From Lentzea terrae (GTDB lineage Bacteria > Actinomycetota > Actinomycetes > Mycobacteriales > Pseudonocardiaceae): a DNA stretch of 64,000 bases. Numbering within the stretch: position 1 is the stretch's first letter; each line of letters opens with the position of its first letter. The position numbers and the translations under genes were made by a program. The stretch covers positions 84,036-148,035 of the forward strand of contig NZ_QFWW01000007.1 of the NCBI RefSeq assembly GCF_003265345.1, written 5' to 3'. Under the pieces are notes generated by a model. That model worked only from the letters and a program-made list of their open reading frames with translations, was not told the DNA's origin and made no database searches. Shown here one piece after another: positions 9,193 through 17,810 of this stretch.

Positions 9193-9209
9193 AGAGTTTG
9201 CTCAACTCT
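9193..9209. promoter_or_regulatory. Candidate operator in the kinase/DeoR divergent promoter
   Basis: Inverted repeat AGAGTT-N5-AACTCT in the 99-bp gap between the divergent kinase and regulator genes, with TTGGCA just to its left as a possible rightward -35. A DeoR/GlpR-type repressor site controlling both operons is the simple reading. Binding is inferred. Confidence 0.5.
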
Positions 9210-9236
9210 GCTCGACTTTGGTTGTACGGTGGCAAC

Positions 9237-9995
9237 ATGCTTCCTCAGAGCAGGCGCGAGCTGATCCTGCGCACACTGCGCGCGGACGGACCGAGCGAGG
9301 TGCGCTCGCTCGCCGACAAGCTCGGCGTCAGCCAGGCGACGATCCGCCGCGACCTCGAACAGCTCGACGCCGACGGCAAACTGACGCGCGTCTACGGCGG
9401 AGCGATGACCCTGGAGGCGGATGAGGTCGACGACCCCTTCGCTCAGGTCGCCGCCGAACGCGCCGACGACAAGGACGCCGCCGCTCGCACGGCCGCCGCG
9501 ATGGTTCAGGACGGCGAGACCGTGCTGCTCGACATCGGCACCACGATGCACCGGCTCGCCCATCACCTGCACGGCAAGCGGATCACCGTCGTCACCAGCA
9601 ACCTCGCCGTGTTCGACGAGTTGCGCGACGACGTCGACATCGAACTCGTCCTGCTGGGCGGCGTGGTGCGGCGGCGCTACCACTCCCTGGTCGGGTTCCT
9701 CACCGAGGACAACCTCCGTCAGGTGCACGCGGGCCGGCTGTTCCTCGGCACCAGCGGGGTCCGGGGCGACGGCGCCGTCATGGACACGACGCTCGTCGAG
9801 GTGCCGCTCAAGCGCGCCATGATCAAGGCCGCGGACCAGGTCGTGCTCGTCGCGGACGGCGGGAAGTTCCCCGGTGTCGGCGTCGCACGCGTTTGCGGAC
9901 CCGACGACCTCGACGTGGTCGTCACCACCGCGTCGGCAGATCCGGCGACGCGGCTCGCACTGCAGGAAGCCGGAGTGGACGTGGTTCAAGCATGA
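9237..9995 (+). CDS. DeoR/GlpR-family transcriptional regulator
   Basis: Sugar-responsive repressor, 252 residues. The N-terminal winged helix (about 1-57) shows the family signature VSQATIRRDLEQLDADGKLTR. The C-terminal DeoR effector domain begins near residue 75 with DGETVLLDIGTT and ends with a VVTTASADP strand, and would bind a sugar phosphate. It is the first gene of the rightward operon with both glycosidases and lies opposite the transport operon, so it most likely controls both. Its stop overlaps the GH4 start (ATGA). Confidence 0.92.
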   Translation: MLPQSRRELILRTLRADGPSEVRSLADKLGVSQATIRRDLEQLDADGKLTRVYGGAMTLEADEVDDPFAQVAAERADDKDAAARTAAAMVQDGETVLLDIGTTMHRLAHHLHGKRITVVTSNLAVFDELRDDVDIELVLLGGVVRRRYHSLVGFLTEDNLRQVHAGRLFLGTSGVRGDGAVMDTTLVEVPLKRAMIKAADQVVLVADGGKFPGVGVARVCGPDDLDVVVTTASADPATRLALQEAGVDVVQA

Positions 9996-11287
9996 AGCTG
10001 GTCATCCTCGGCGGCGGCGGCTTCCGCGTACCGCTGGTGTACCGCGCGTTGCTCGCCGACCGGTCGCCTGGGCGCGTCACCGAGGTCGTCCTGCACGACC
10101 TCGACGCCGCCCGGCTCGCTGCGGTCGGCGGCGTCCTGGCTGAGCTCGCGACTGATATATCGGATGCGCCGACGGTGTCGACGTCGACCGACCTCGACGA
10201 GGCGTTGGGCGGGGCGGACTTCGTGTTCTCCGCGATCCGGGTGGGCGGCCTCGACGGGCGCGCGGCCGACGAGAGCGTCGCCGCGGGGTGCGGGGTGCTC
10301 GGGCAGGAGACCGTCGGCGCGGGCGGCGTTGCATACGGGCTGCGTACCGTCCCCGTCGCGCTCGACATCGCACGCCGTATATCAGTTCACGCGCCGGACG
10401 CGTGGGTCATCAACTTCACCAACCCCGCCGGCATGGTCACCGAGGCGATGTCAGCGCACCTCGGCAACCGCGTCATCGGCATCTGCGACTCCCCCGTCGG
10501 GCTCGGCCGACGCGTGGCACGCGCGGTCGGCGCCGATCTTGAGGACGCGTGGCTCGACTACGCCGGCCTCAACCACCTCGGCTGGCTGCGGGGCGTTCAC
10601 GTGCACGGGCGCGACGTGCTGCCGGACCTGCTCGCCGACGCCGAGCGGCTGGAGTCGTTCGAGGAGGGCAAGCTCTTCGGCGCGGAGTGGCTGCGGACGT
10701 TGGGCGCCATCCCGAACGAGTACCTGCACTACTACTACTTCACGCGCGAGGCGGTTGAGTCGGGCGCGTCGCGCGGAGCGTTCTTGCTGGAGCAGCAGAA
10801 GCAGTTCTACGCGGCGCCGTCGTTGGAGAGCTGGGAACGGACGCGGCTCGAACGCGAGCAGACGTACATGGCCGAGACGCGCAACGACGAACGCGACACC
10901 GACGACCTCGACGGCGGTGGCTACGAACAGGTCGCGCTCGATCTGATGCACGCCATCGCGTCTGACCAACGAACCACGCTGATCCTCAACGTGCCGAATC
11001 AGACAACGTTGTCATGCCTGGACGCCGACGCCATCGTCGAAGTGCCGAGCCTCGTCGACGCCAACGGTGCGCGGCCCGTCGCGGTCAGCCAGGTGCCCGA
11101 GGAGGGCGTCGGACTCGTCACGGCGCTCAAGGTCGTCGAGCGCGCCACCATCAAGGCGGCCATCAGCGGCGAGCGCGCGCACGCGGTGAAGGCGCTGGCG
11201 TTGCATCCGCTCGTCGACTCCGTCAGCGTCGCTCGCAAGATCGTCGACACTCACCCATTCCTGTCTGGAGCTTTCCGTGCACGATGA
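9992..11287 (+). CDS. GH4-family glycoside hydrolase (6-phospho-beta-glucosidase-like)
   Basis: Cytoplasmic NAD- and Mn-dependent glycosidase of family GH4, 431 residues. The Rossmann start MKLVILGGGGFR, the metal-binding CDSPVG (Cys165) and the NHLGW motif are all present. GH4 enzymes work by oxidation at C3 and elimination rather than by two carboxylates. Many members cleave 6-phospho-beta-glucosides, but no PTS gene is nearby, so a phosphorylated substrate would have to come from the PfkB kinase, or this member acts on a non-phosphorylated sugar. Two palindrome copies (10152 and a variant at 10375) are in frame. Confidence 0.85.
   Translation: MKLVILGGGGFRVPLVYRALLADRSPGRVTEVVLHDLDAARLAAVGGVLAELATDISDAPTVSTSTDLDEALGGADFVFSAIRVGGLDGRAADESVAAGCGVLGQETVGAGGVAYGLRTVPVALDIARRISVHAPDAWVINFTNPAGMVTEAMSAHLGNRVIGICDSPVGLGRRVARAVGADLEDAWLDYAGLNHLGWLRGVHVHGRDVLPDLLADAERLESFEEGKLFGAEWLRTLGAIPNEYLHYYYFTREAVESGASRGAFLLEQQKQFYAAPSLESWERTRLEREQTYMAETRNDERDTDDLDGGGYEQVALDLMHAIASDQRTTLILNVPNQTTLSCLDADAIVEVPSLVDANGARPVAVSQVPEEGVGLVTALKVVERATIKAAISGERAHAVKALALHPLVDSVSVARKIVDTHPFLSGAFRAR
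10152..10163. repeat. Dispersed palindrome CTGATATATCGG
   Basis: In the GH4 gene, read as Thr-Asp-Ile-Ser-Asp with an ATA codon. Confidence 0.85.
10375..10385. repeat. Variant palindrome CCGTATATCAG
   Basis: Second copy in the GH4 gene, equal to CCGATATATCAG with one A missing; read as Arg-Arg-Ile-Ser. Confidence 0.5.
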
Positions 11288-14270
11288 CCGGCGGCTCGTC
11301 GAGGACCGGCTGTCGCGGGCGTTGACGACCCGCATCATGCCGGCGATATATCAGTCGTCCGTGCCGTTCACCGTCGAGATGTGGCGGGTGCCGGACGAGC
11401 CGATCCCGTTCGCGCAGGCGATGGAAGACGCCGAATGGGAGCCGTTCGAGATCGGCGGCAGGTGGGGTGCGCCGTGGTCGACGACGTGGTTCCGCGTCAC
11501 GGCGACAGTTCCGGATGAATGGCCGAAAGATCAACGCGGGGTGCGCGTCGAGGCCGTCTTCGACCTCGGCTTCGAGGACGCCTGGCCCGGCAACCAGGCC
11601 GAAGCGCTTGTGTACACGCCGGATGGAACGCCCATAAAGGGTGTGGCACCGCGCAACAGGCACGTCCCCGTATCCGATGTATCAGTCGAGTTCGTCATCG
11701 AGGCCGCGGCGAACCCGGACATCCTCAAGCACGACTTCCAGCCCACCCCGTTCGGCGACAAGAAGACCGCGCCACCGGCACCGATGTACCGGCTGGACAA
11801 GGCGGAGCTCGCGGTGCTGAACGAGACCGTCTGGCACTTGAGTCTCGACCTCGAGGTGCTCCGCGACCTGATGCTGGAGCTGTCGCTCGACGACCCACGC
11901 CGCCACGAGATCCTGCGCGCCATCGAGCGCTCGCTCGACGCCCTCGACCCGCACGACATCCCGGCGACCGCGCAGCAAGCTCGCGACGAACTCGTCGACG
12001 TCCTGAGCAGGCCGGCTCACGCGAGCGCGCACACGTTGTCGGCGATCGGCCACGCCCACATCGACTCCGCCTGGCTGTGGCCGCTGCGGGAGACCGTGCG
12101 CAAGGCGTCCCGCAGCTTCGCGAACGTCACCTGGCTCGCCACCCAGTACCCGGAGTTCGTGTTCGCCGCCTCCCAAGCCCAGCAGTACGCGTGGGTCAAG
12201 GAGAACCAGCCGAAGATCTACGAACGCATGCAGCAGGCCGCGCAGAACGGCCAGTGGCGGCCGGTCGGCGGCATGTGGGTCGAGTCCGACGCGAACCTCC
12301 CCGGCGGCGAGTCCCTCGCCCGTCAGCTGGCCCACGGCAAGCGCTTCTTCCTCGACGAGTTCGGCATCGAGTGCGAGGAGGTGTGGCTGCCGGACTCGTT
12401 CGGCTACACGGCAGCGTTCCCGCAGTTAGCGGTTCTAGCGGGTGCGAAGTGGTTTCTCACCCAGAAGCTGTCGTGGAACCAGACGAACAAGCTGCCGCAC
12501 CACACGTTCTGGTGGGAGGGCATCGACGGCAGCCGCGTGTTCACGCACTTCCCGCCCGTCGACACCTACAACGCGGAGATCCTCGGCAAGGAGCTCTCCC
12601 ACGCGGTCCGCAACTACGCCGAAAAGGGTCGTGGCACCCGGTCGTTGCTGCCGTTCGGCTTCGGCGACGGCGGTGGCGGCCCCACGAGGGACATGGTCGA
12701 ACGCGCCCGCCGCCTCCAGAACCTCGAGGGCTCTCCCAAGGTCGAGATCGAGCCGCCGCACGAGTTCTTCCGCAAGGCGCAGGCCGAGTACCCGGACGCG
12801 CCGGTGTGGTCGGGCGAGCTGTACCTGGAGCTGCACCGCGCCACCTACACCACGCAGTCGCGAACCAAAGCCGGCAACCGTCGCAGCGAACACCTCCTGC
12901 GGGAAGCCGAGCTCTGGGCCGCCACCGCCGCTGTCCACAACGGACACGAATACCCGTACGACGACCTCGACGAGTTGTGGAAAGTCGTGCTGCTGCACCA
13001 GTTCCACGACATCCTGCCCGGCAGCTCCATCGCCTGGGTGCACCAGGAAGCCGAGCAGACCTACGCGGACGTCGCGGACCGCCTCACCAAGATCACCCAC
13101 CAGGCTCAGGAGTCGCTCGGCGGCGGCGTGTTCAACACCAGTCCGCGCGACCGCGCCGAGGTGGTGCTGCAGGACGGCACGCCGATCTTCGTGACGGCAC
13201 CGGCGTCCGGCATCGGCTCCGAAAGCGAGCCCACGAACCCGGTCACCATCGACGGCCGTGTGCTCGACAACGGCCTGGTGCGCGTCAAGTTCGACGAGAA
13301 CGGCCTGATGACGTCTGTCGTGACGAACGGCCGCGAAACTCTCGCCGGACCGGGCAACCTGCTGCAGCTCCACCCCGACTTCCCGAACTACTGGGACGCC
13401 TGGGACATCGACGCGCACTACAAGCGCAAGCACACTGACCTCGTCGACGCAGATGAGGTGACGTTCGAGAGCCACGGCCCACTGCGCGCCACGGTCAGGG
13501 TCGTCCGCTCGTTCGGCCGGTCCAAGATCACCCAGCTGATCTCGCTCAACGCCGACTCCCACCGGATCGACGTCGACACCGAGATCGACTGGCACGAGTC
13601 GGAGAAGATCCTCAAGGCCGCGTTCCCGCTGGACGTCCACGCCGAACGGTCAGCCGCGGAGATCCAGTTCGGGCACGTCCACCGCCCCACCCACACCAAC
13701 ACCAGCTGGGACGCCGCGCGGTTCGAGGTCTACGCGCACCGGTGGGTCCACGTCGCCGAGCCTGGCTTTGGCGTCGGCGTCATCAACGACTCCACCTATG
13801 GCCACGACATCACACGGCACGGACGCGCGACCGTCGTGCGGTTGAGTCTCGTGCGCGCGCCGCACATCCCGGATCCGCACGCGGACCAGGGCGTGCACCG
13901 GTTCCGCTATGCGCTGCTGCCTGGCGCGGACGTCGGCGACACTCTCGCGGAGGGCTACGCGCTGAACCTGCCGTTGCGCGTGTTGCCGGGCACGGCCGAC
14001 CACCGGCCGTTGGTGTCCATCGACTCCGACGCCGTGGCCGTGGAGTCGGTGAAGCTCGCGGACGACAGGTCCGGTGACGTCGTCGTCCGGCTGTACGAGT
14101 GCCTTGGCGGACGGGCGCGGTTCACGCTGACACCAGGTTTCGAGTGCGTACGCGCGCAAGTGACAGATCTGCTCGAACGACCGCAACGAACCGTGTCGCT
14201 GGAGGACATCGAGCTGCGGCCGTTCCAGATCCTGACCGTGCGGTTGAAGCCCCCGAAAACGGAACACTGA
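11277..14270 (+). CDS. Alpha-mannosidase, glycoside hydrolase family 38
   Basis: Large cytoplasmic exo-alpha-mannosidase, 997 residues, the usual length for bacterial GH38 enzymes. Zinc ligands are seen in GHAHIDSAWLW (His259, His261, Asp263) and the nucleophile Asp373 in WLPDSFGYT; the GGMWVESDANLPGGES segment is also typical. The middle helical domain and C-terminal beta-sandwich follow. The GTG start at 11277 has GGAG about 9 bases upstream and overlaps the GH4 end by 11 bases, so translation is coupled. It contains a rare TTA codon (codon 384) and two palindrome copies. Likely substrate: mannosyl oligosaccharides imported by the divergent ABC system. Confidence 0.92.
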   Translation: MHDDRRLVEDRLSRALTTRIMPAIYQSSVPFTVEMWRVPDEPIPFAQAMEDAEWEPFEIGGRWGAPWSTTWFRVTATVPDEWPKDQRGVRVEAVFDLGFEDAWPGNQAEALVYTPDGTPIKGVAPRNRHVPVSDVSVEFVIEAAANPDILKHDFQPTPFGDKKTAPPAPMYRLDKAELAVLNETVWHLSLDLEVLRDLMLELSLDDPRRHEILRAIERSLDALDPHDIPATAQQARDELVDVLSRPAHASAHTLSAIGHAHIDSAWLWPLRETVRKASRSFANVTWLATQYPEFVFAASQAQQYAWVKENQPKIYERMQQAAQNGQWRPVGGMWVESDANLPGGESLARQLAHGKRFFLDEFGIECEEVWLPDSFGYTAAFPQLAVLAGAKWFLTQKLSWNQTNKLPHHTFWWEGIDGSRVFTHFPPVDTYNAEILGKELSHAVRNYAEKGRGTRSLLPFGFGDGGGGPTRDMVERARRLQNLEGSPKVEIEPPHEFFRKAQAEYPDAPVWSGELYLELHRATYTTQSRTKAGNRRSEHLLREAELWAATAAVHNGHEYPYDDLDELWKVVLLHQFHDILPGSSIAWVHQEAEQTYADVADRLTKITHQAQESLGGGVFNTSPRDRAEVVLQDGTPIFVTAPASGIGSESEPTNPVTIDGRVLDNGLVRVKFDENGLMTSVVTNGRETLAGPGNLLQLHPDFPNYWDAWDIDAHYKRKHTDLVDADEVTFESHGPLRATVRVVRSFGRSKITQLISLNADSHRIDVDTEIDWHESEKILKAAFPLDVHAERSAAEIQFGHVHRPTHTNTSWDAARFEVYAHRWVHVAEPGFGVGVINDSTYGHDITRHGRATVVRLSLVRAPHIPDPHADQGVHRFRYALLPGADVGDTLAEGYALNLPLRVLPGTADHRPLVSIDSDAVAVESVKLADDRSGDVVVRLYECLGGRARFTLTPGFECVRAQVTDLLERPQRTVSLEDIELRPFQILTVRLKPPKTEH
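11343..11354. repeat. Dispersed palindrome GCGATATATCAG
   Basis: In the mannosidase gene, read as Ala-Ile-Tyr-Gln, a different register from the Asp-Ile-Ser copies. Confidence 0.8.
11674..11685. repeat. Variant palindrome CCGATGTATCAG
   Basis: One substitution from CCGATATATCAG, in the mannosidase gene; read as Ser-Asp-Val-Ser. Confidence 0.45.
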
Positions 14271-14283
14271 GTGAAGTCGGCCG

Positions 14284-14778
14284 GTGTCCGCGCTAGCTTC
14301 GAACGGCGTGGACACCGACCTGTTGCGGCAGCTCAACGACGACATCTGGCACCCGTTCCGGCTCGCTTACTCGAGGCTGGACGCCGCCGCGTTCCTCGGC
14401 CTGCACGCGCCCGAGCTGGTGCGCGCGGGCGGACCGGCCAAGCAGGTGCTCGGGTTCGCGGACTACTCCGACCAGATCGAGAAGTGGTTCGGCGAGCTCG
14501 CGGACCGCGGCAGCTCGGTGACCATCTCGTTCCGGTTCGTGGAGCGCATCGCGTCGAACGACCTCGCGAGCGAGCGCGGCATCTTCCGGATCGGGTCGAA
14601 GCGCGCCGACGGCGACGAGCGCACGTTCTACGGCCGCTTCCACACATATGCGCACCGCACCGACGGACGGTGGCGCATCTGCGTCGACTACGACACCGAC
14701 GAACGGTCCGCAACGCTGGAGGAGGAGTTCCTGTCAGCGGTCGATGTCGACGACGTCGAGGCGTTCTGCGGGGTGTGA
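14284..14778 (+). CDS. NTF2/SnoaL-like fold protein of unknown function
   Basis: A 164-residue protein with the pattern of a cone-shaped NTF2-like fold: an N-terminal helix with a pocket-lining WHPFRLAYSRLDAAAFLGLHAPELVRAGG, then strands ending in RTFYGRFHTYAHRTDGRWRI. Similar proteins act as small isomerases, hydrolases or stress proteins; no catalytic residue can be assigned here. It begins 13 bases after the mannosidase stop and may be read from the same message. A later GTG at 14308 is an alternative start, since neither has a strong ribosome site. Confidence 0.6.
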   Translation: MSALASNGVDTDLLRQLNDDIWHPFRLAYSRLDAAAFLGLHAPELVRAGGPAKQVLGFADYSDQIEKWFGELADRGSSVTISFRFVERIASNDLASERGIFRIGSKRADGDERTFYGRFHTYAHRTDGRWRICVDYDTDERSATLEEEFLSAVDVDDVEAFCGV

Positions 14779-14817
14779 TGGCCGAGCGGCGTCGTCCTTA
14801 ACTACGCTCGACCGCAA

Positions 14818-15303
14818 ATGGACACCACCACCTCTCGCCGCGTGCCGCTCGTGATGGGCATCGCCGTGCTCGTGCTGCTGCTGGACCAGGCCACGAAGTA
14901 CTGGGCCGAGAGCGCGCTGACCGGTCGCGCGCCCATTCCCGTGCTCGGGGAGTTCCTGCAGCTCCGGCTCCTCTACAACCCCGGCGCCGCGTTCTCGATC
15001 GGCGCGGGCTCGACGTGGGTCTTCACCATCGTCGCGGCCGTCGCCGTCGTGCTGCTAGCGCGGTACGGCCTGCAGCCGCAGACCAAGCTGCGGGCGGCCG
15101 CGCTCGCGTTGATGCTGGGTGGCGCGACGACCCACCTGCTGGACCGGCTGTTCCGGCCGCCGGGTTTCGCGCGCGGGCACGTCGTCGACTTCATCGACTA
15201 CAACGGCTGGTTCGTCGGCAACGTCGCGGACATCGCGCTGGTCTGCGGCGCGATCCTGCTCGTGCTGCTCAGCTTCCAGCCTGCGAAGCAGCCTGCCGAG
15301 TGA
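14818..15303 (+). CDS. lspA: Lipoprotein signal peptidase (signal peptidase II)
   Basis: Membrane aspartyl protease that cleaves prolipoproteins after lipidation, 161 residues with four membrane helices. The catalytic pair is retained: Asp124 in VVDFIDY and Asp138 in GNVADIAL. The LDQATKYW and YNPGAAFS boxes are present. The third conserved box reads GGATTHLLDRLF where most family members have GGALGNLIDRL, so it is a somewhat divergent copy. Several lipoproteins in this window would be its substrates. Its end overlaps the convergent endonuclease V gene by 35 bases. Confidence 0.87.
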   Translation: MDTTTSRRVPLVMGIAVLVLLLDQATKYWAESALTGRAPIPVLGEFLQLRLLYNPGAAFSIGAGSTWVFTIVAAVAVVLLARYGLQPQTKLRAAALALMLGGATTHLLDRLFRPPGFARGHVVDFIDYNGWFVGNVADIALVCGAILLVLLSFQPAKQPAE

Positions 15304-15928
15304 GCGTGTCCGCCCGGCGGGTGGTCTCGGGCAGGCGGTAGCGCGGGGCGAGACGTAGCACCTCGGCGCACGCCCGGTCCAGGTCGATCTTGTGGCCGAC
15401 CGACACGAACACCGGCTTCACGCCGTCCTGCGTCCGCAACGCCCGGCCGACGACCTCGCCGTCCAGGACGAGGTCGCTCATCGACCCGCGGGCGTGGCCG
15501 GGTTGTTCGAACTCACCCATCGCGTTCTTCGCGACGCCGATGCTCGGGATGCCCGTGTGCACGCCGAGATGGCACGCCAGACCGAATCTGCGCGGGTGCG
15601 CGAGGCCTTGACCGTCCGCAACCAACAGATCCGGCGCAACCGTCACCTGATCGAGCGCCCGCAGCAACACCGGCATCTCCCGGAACGCGAACAGCCCGGC
15701 AATATATGGGAAGTCCGTCGTGTCCTCGACGACCACCTCGTCGAGGACGACCAGCGTCTTTGCATCCAACACCACGCAGACGCCCGCAACCGTGTCATTG
15801 CTACGGTAGCCGACGTCGAGGCCCGCGACGGTGTCTATGCGCAGGTCAGGGGCGCTAGTGGTGATCACCTGGGTGCGCAGGCGTTCTTGCAACGCGACGG
15901 CGTCATCAACCGTTCTGGGCCACTCCAC
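15269..15928 (-). CDS. nfi: Endonuclease V (deoxyinosine 3' endonuclease)
   Basis: DNA-repair nuclease that nicks near deoxyinosine and other deaminated bases. Catalytic Asp38 sits in GLDVGYRSND, and the family signature VADGQGLAHPRRFGLACHLG and the GVAKNAMGEF loop are present. From GTG 15928 it has 219 residues, the usual length. An earlier start at 15988 would add a Thr/Ser-rich tail and overlap the upstream gene more deeply. The coding region overlaps the DUF3500 gene by 23 bases, suggesting coupled translation. One ATATAT copy (15699) is in frame. Confidence 0.9.
   Translation of the reverse strand: MEWPRTVDDAVALQERLRTQVITTSAPDLRIDTVAGLDVGYRSNDTVAGVCVVLDAKTLVVLDEVVVEDTTDFPYIAGLFAFREMPVLLRALDQVTVAPDLLVADGQGLAHPRRFGLACHLGVHTGIPSIGVAKNAMGEFEQPGHARGSMSDLVLDGEVVGRALRTQDGVKPVFVSVGHKIDLDRACAEVLRLAPRYRLPETTRRADTLTRQAASQAGS
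15699..15710. repeat. Variant dispersed palindrome GCAATATATGGG
   Basis: Asymmetric ATATAT copy in the endonuclease V gene, read Phe-Pro-Tyr-Ile-Ala on the coding strand. Confidence 0.5.
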
Positions 15929-16874
15929 GGGCGACAGTGTGCCGTGACCCGTCGTAGTGGGCGGCGAGGAGGTCGTCGCCGAAGTCACCCGAATGGCGAC
16001 GCCAGACGGTGTGGACGTGGTTGGCCTCGTTGGCCGTGTTGTCGTACTCGATGAGCAGTTCCGGACCCTGGATGCGGTAGTAGTGGCCCTCGCCTCGGCG
16101 CAGCGAGCCCTCCCACGAGAAGTGCAGGCGTTCCGGGTCGATGCGCGCGAACTCGTCGTCGGCGAGCTCGAACGCGAGCCGGTCGAGGTAGAAGCGGACG
16201 ATGTCGACGAGCAGCTCCCCCGCCGGTTTGCCGAGCTGCGCTGGCGTGACGCCGACCGGTTCGGACGGGCTCACGCGCGGGGAGTTGCCACTGCGGATGT
16301 CGTGCGGGGCGGTGTCCGAGACGACGGCCAGGCGGCGTGCGGTCGGGCCCATGCGGTCGAGGAGCTCGCGGGCCAGTTCCTCTTCTAGCCGCAGCGGCTG
16401 GCCGACGACGTGACCGCGGTAGGTGACGCGGGCCGGGTTCGCGCCGAGGAAGAACGGGGTCGCCGAGACGCGGCCGTCGGCGACGACGACGTTGACGGAC
16501 AGATGGTGCCCCTCGATTCGCCAACCCCACGGCTCGTCCCCGCCGGGCGTGCCGAAGAGCACCGTCCAGAAGTCGCCGTTGTGCCGGTCGCGGTGGCCGC
16601 CCTCGCGGTGGTCGAGGACGTCTTCCAGCGCCATCACCGCCGCGACCTGTGCGTAGGCATGTGGACTGAGGACGGTCGCCAGCATCCTGTGTACGGCCTT
16701 GCGCTGGTCGCGCCGGAGCTCACCGAGCACGAGGCCGGCCCGCGCACCGGGTGTATACGCCCAGCGGTGTCTCAGGTCATCGTCGGTGACCGCGCGAATC
16801 GCGTGTTCGCGCTGGTCACCGCCGAGCAAACTAATATATTGGTGCGTGGCGTCCGCGACGTCGTGCAGCATCAT
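15906..16874 (-). CDS. DUF3500 domain protein
   Basis: A 322-residue protein matching the DUF3500 pattern: WGWRIEGHHLSVNVVV near the middle, FFLGANPARV, an EEELARELLDRM helix and AVVSDTAPHDI, with a conserved HFSWEGSLRRGEGHYYRIQGPELLIEYD strand region near the C-terminus. The biochemical role of the family is not established. There is no signal peptide. The ATG at 16874 overlaps the stop of the secreted-lyase-like gene (ATGA), and its 3' end overlaps endonuclease V, so three genes form a leftward run. The repeat at 16831 lies near its N-terminus, read His-Gln-Tyr-Ile-Ser. Confidence 0.8.
   Translation of the reverse strand: MMLHDVADATHQYISLLGGDQREHAIRAVTDDDLRHRWAYTPGARAGLVLGELRRDQRKAVHRMLATVLSPHAYAQVAAVMALEDVLDHREGGHRDRHNGDFWTVLFGTPGGDEPWGWRIEGHHLSVNVVVADGRVSATPFFLGANPARVTYRGHVVGQPLRLEEELARELLDRMGPTARRLAVVSDTAPHDIRSGNSPRVSPSEPVGVTPAQLGKPAGELLVDIVRFYLDRLAFELADDEFARIDPERLHFSWEGSLRRGEGHYYRIQGPELLIEYDNTANEANHVHTVWRRHSGDFGDDLLAAHYDGSRHTVARGVAQNG
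16831..16842. repeat. Dispersed palindrome CTAATATATTGG
   Basis: AATATATT sub-type copy inside the DUF3500 gene. Confidence 0.7.
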
Positions 16875-17641
16875 TCGAACTTATAGGCCTTGAGGTTGCG
16901 AAGCAGCAGGTAGCAGTTCTGCAGCGAACCCGACGTGTCGCCGAGCGAGCGGTAGATGCCCCACTTCGGGCGCAACCGATCGTCGAGCCACGTGTCGACG
17001 TTGTTCTTCGTCGCGTCGAGCACGGTGCGGCCTCCCTCGCGGACGACCCAGCGAACGCGTCCACTGCCGTTGCCGACCTTGATCTCGACCTCGGTGTCGA
17101 TCCACTTGTTGTGCAGCGGTTCGAGGTCGACGTTGCCGACGAGCACGTTGCCCTCGGTGACCTTGAACTCGATCTTCTGCACACCACCTGTGCGGCGCAG
17201 CGACATGACCGTCACGGGAGCGGAGCCGAGGCCGGGCATCTTCGTCTGCATGATGTGCGTGAACGACGTCGTCGACTTCAACGAGCTCGGGATGAACATG
17301 GAGTAGGTCCACCTCCACGTCTCGCCGTCGCCGATGTCGAGGTTCTGCCCGCCCGCCTTCATGCCGCGAACCTCGTTGCGCTGCCGGTCGGTCGAGGTGT
17401 CCCGGTCACGGGTGTGCATGTCGAACCGGTAGTCGTTGCCCGACGCGTAGATGTGCTTCGTGCCCGGATGCGAGCCGGCCCGGTCGTCCTCGACGCCCTC
17501 GAAGGCGCCGAGTCCGTCCTTGTTCGCCTGCGGACTCCACTTGAGCTTCCAGGTGGCCGCCTGCGCGAGTCCGGAACCGGTCACGAGCAGCGGAAAAGCT
17601 GCCGCCCCACCGATCAACGCCGAACGCCGAGATATCTCCAC
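16871..17641 (-). CDS. Tat-exported polysaccharide-lyase-like (heparin lyase I fold) protein
   Basis: Secreted protein of 256 residues. The N-terminus MEISRRSALIGGAAAF has a twin-arginine motif and a hydrophobic core ending in GLAQA, a good cleavage site near residue 28, so it is probably folded before export. The mature part looks like a concanavalin-type beta jelly roll: RQRNEVRG, the TWRWTYSMFIPSSL strand and a HIMQTKMPG segment recall the heparin lyase I/PL20 superfamily. The exact substrate cannot be read from sequence. It heads the leftward run with DUF3500 and nfi. Confidence 0.6.
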   Translation of the reverse strand: MEISRRSALIGGAAAFPLLVTGSGLAQAATWKLKWSPQANKDGLGAFEGVEDDRAGSHPGTKHIYASGNDYRFDMHTRDRDTSTDRQRNEVRGMKAGGQNLDIGDGETWRWTYSMFIPSSLKSTTSFTHIMQTKMPGLGSAPVTVMSLRRTGGVQKIEFKVTEGNVLVGNVDLEPLHNKWIDTEVEIKVGNGSGRVRWVVREGGRTVLDATKNNVDTWLDDRLRPKWGIYRSLGDTSGSLQNCYLLLRNLKAYKFE

Positions 17642-17800
17642 GGCCGTTCCTCCCCAACATCCATGGCGGCGGATTTAGGGAAAAGGTCTGCACCACCTCG
17701 GGTGCGGCCGTGATCACACCATCGACTGACCCGGGAGTCAATCTCAGGCCGAGAGCACGAGACACGGTCTCGACTTGTAACCGCAATAGGTGTTAAAACC

Positions 17801-17810
17801 ATTACGTAAT
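17801..17810. promoter_or_regulatory. Palindrome ATTACGTAAT overlapping the ArsR start codon
   Basis: Perfect 10-bp palindrome sharing its last bases with the ATG at 17809, in an AT-rich patch. No ribosome site precedes the ATG, so a leaderless or repressor-occluded start is plausible. Candidate autoregulatory site. Confidence 0.45.
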
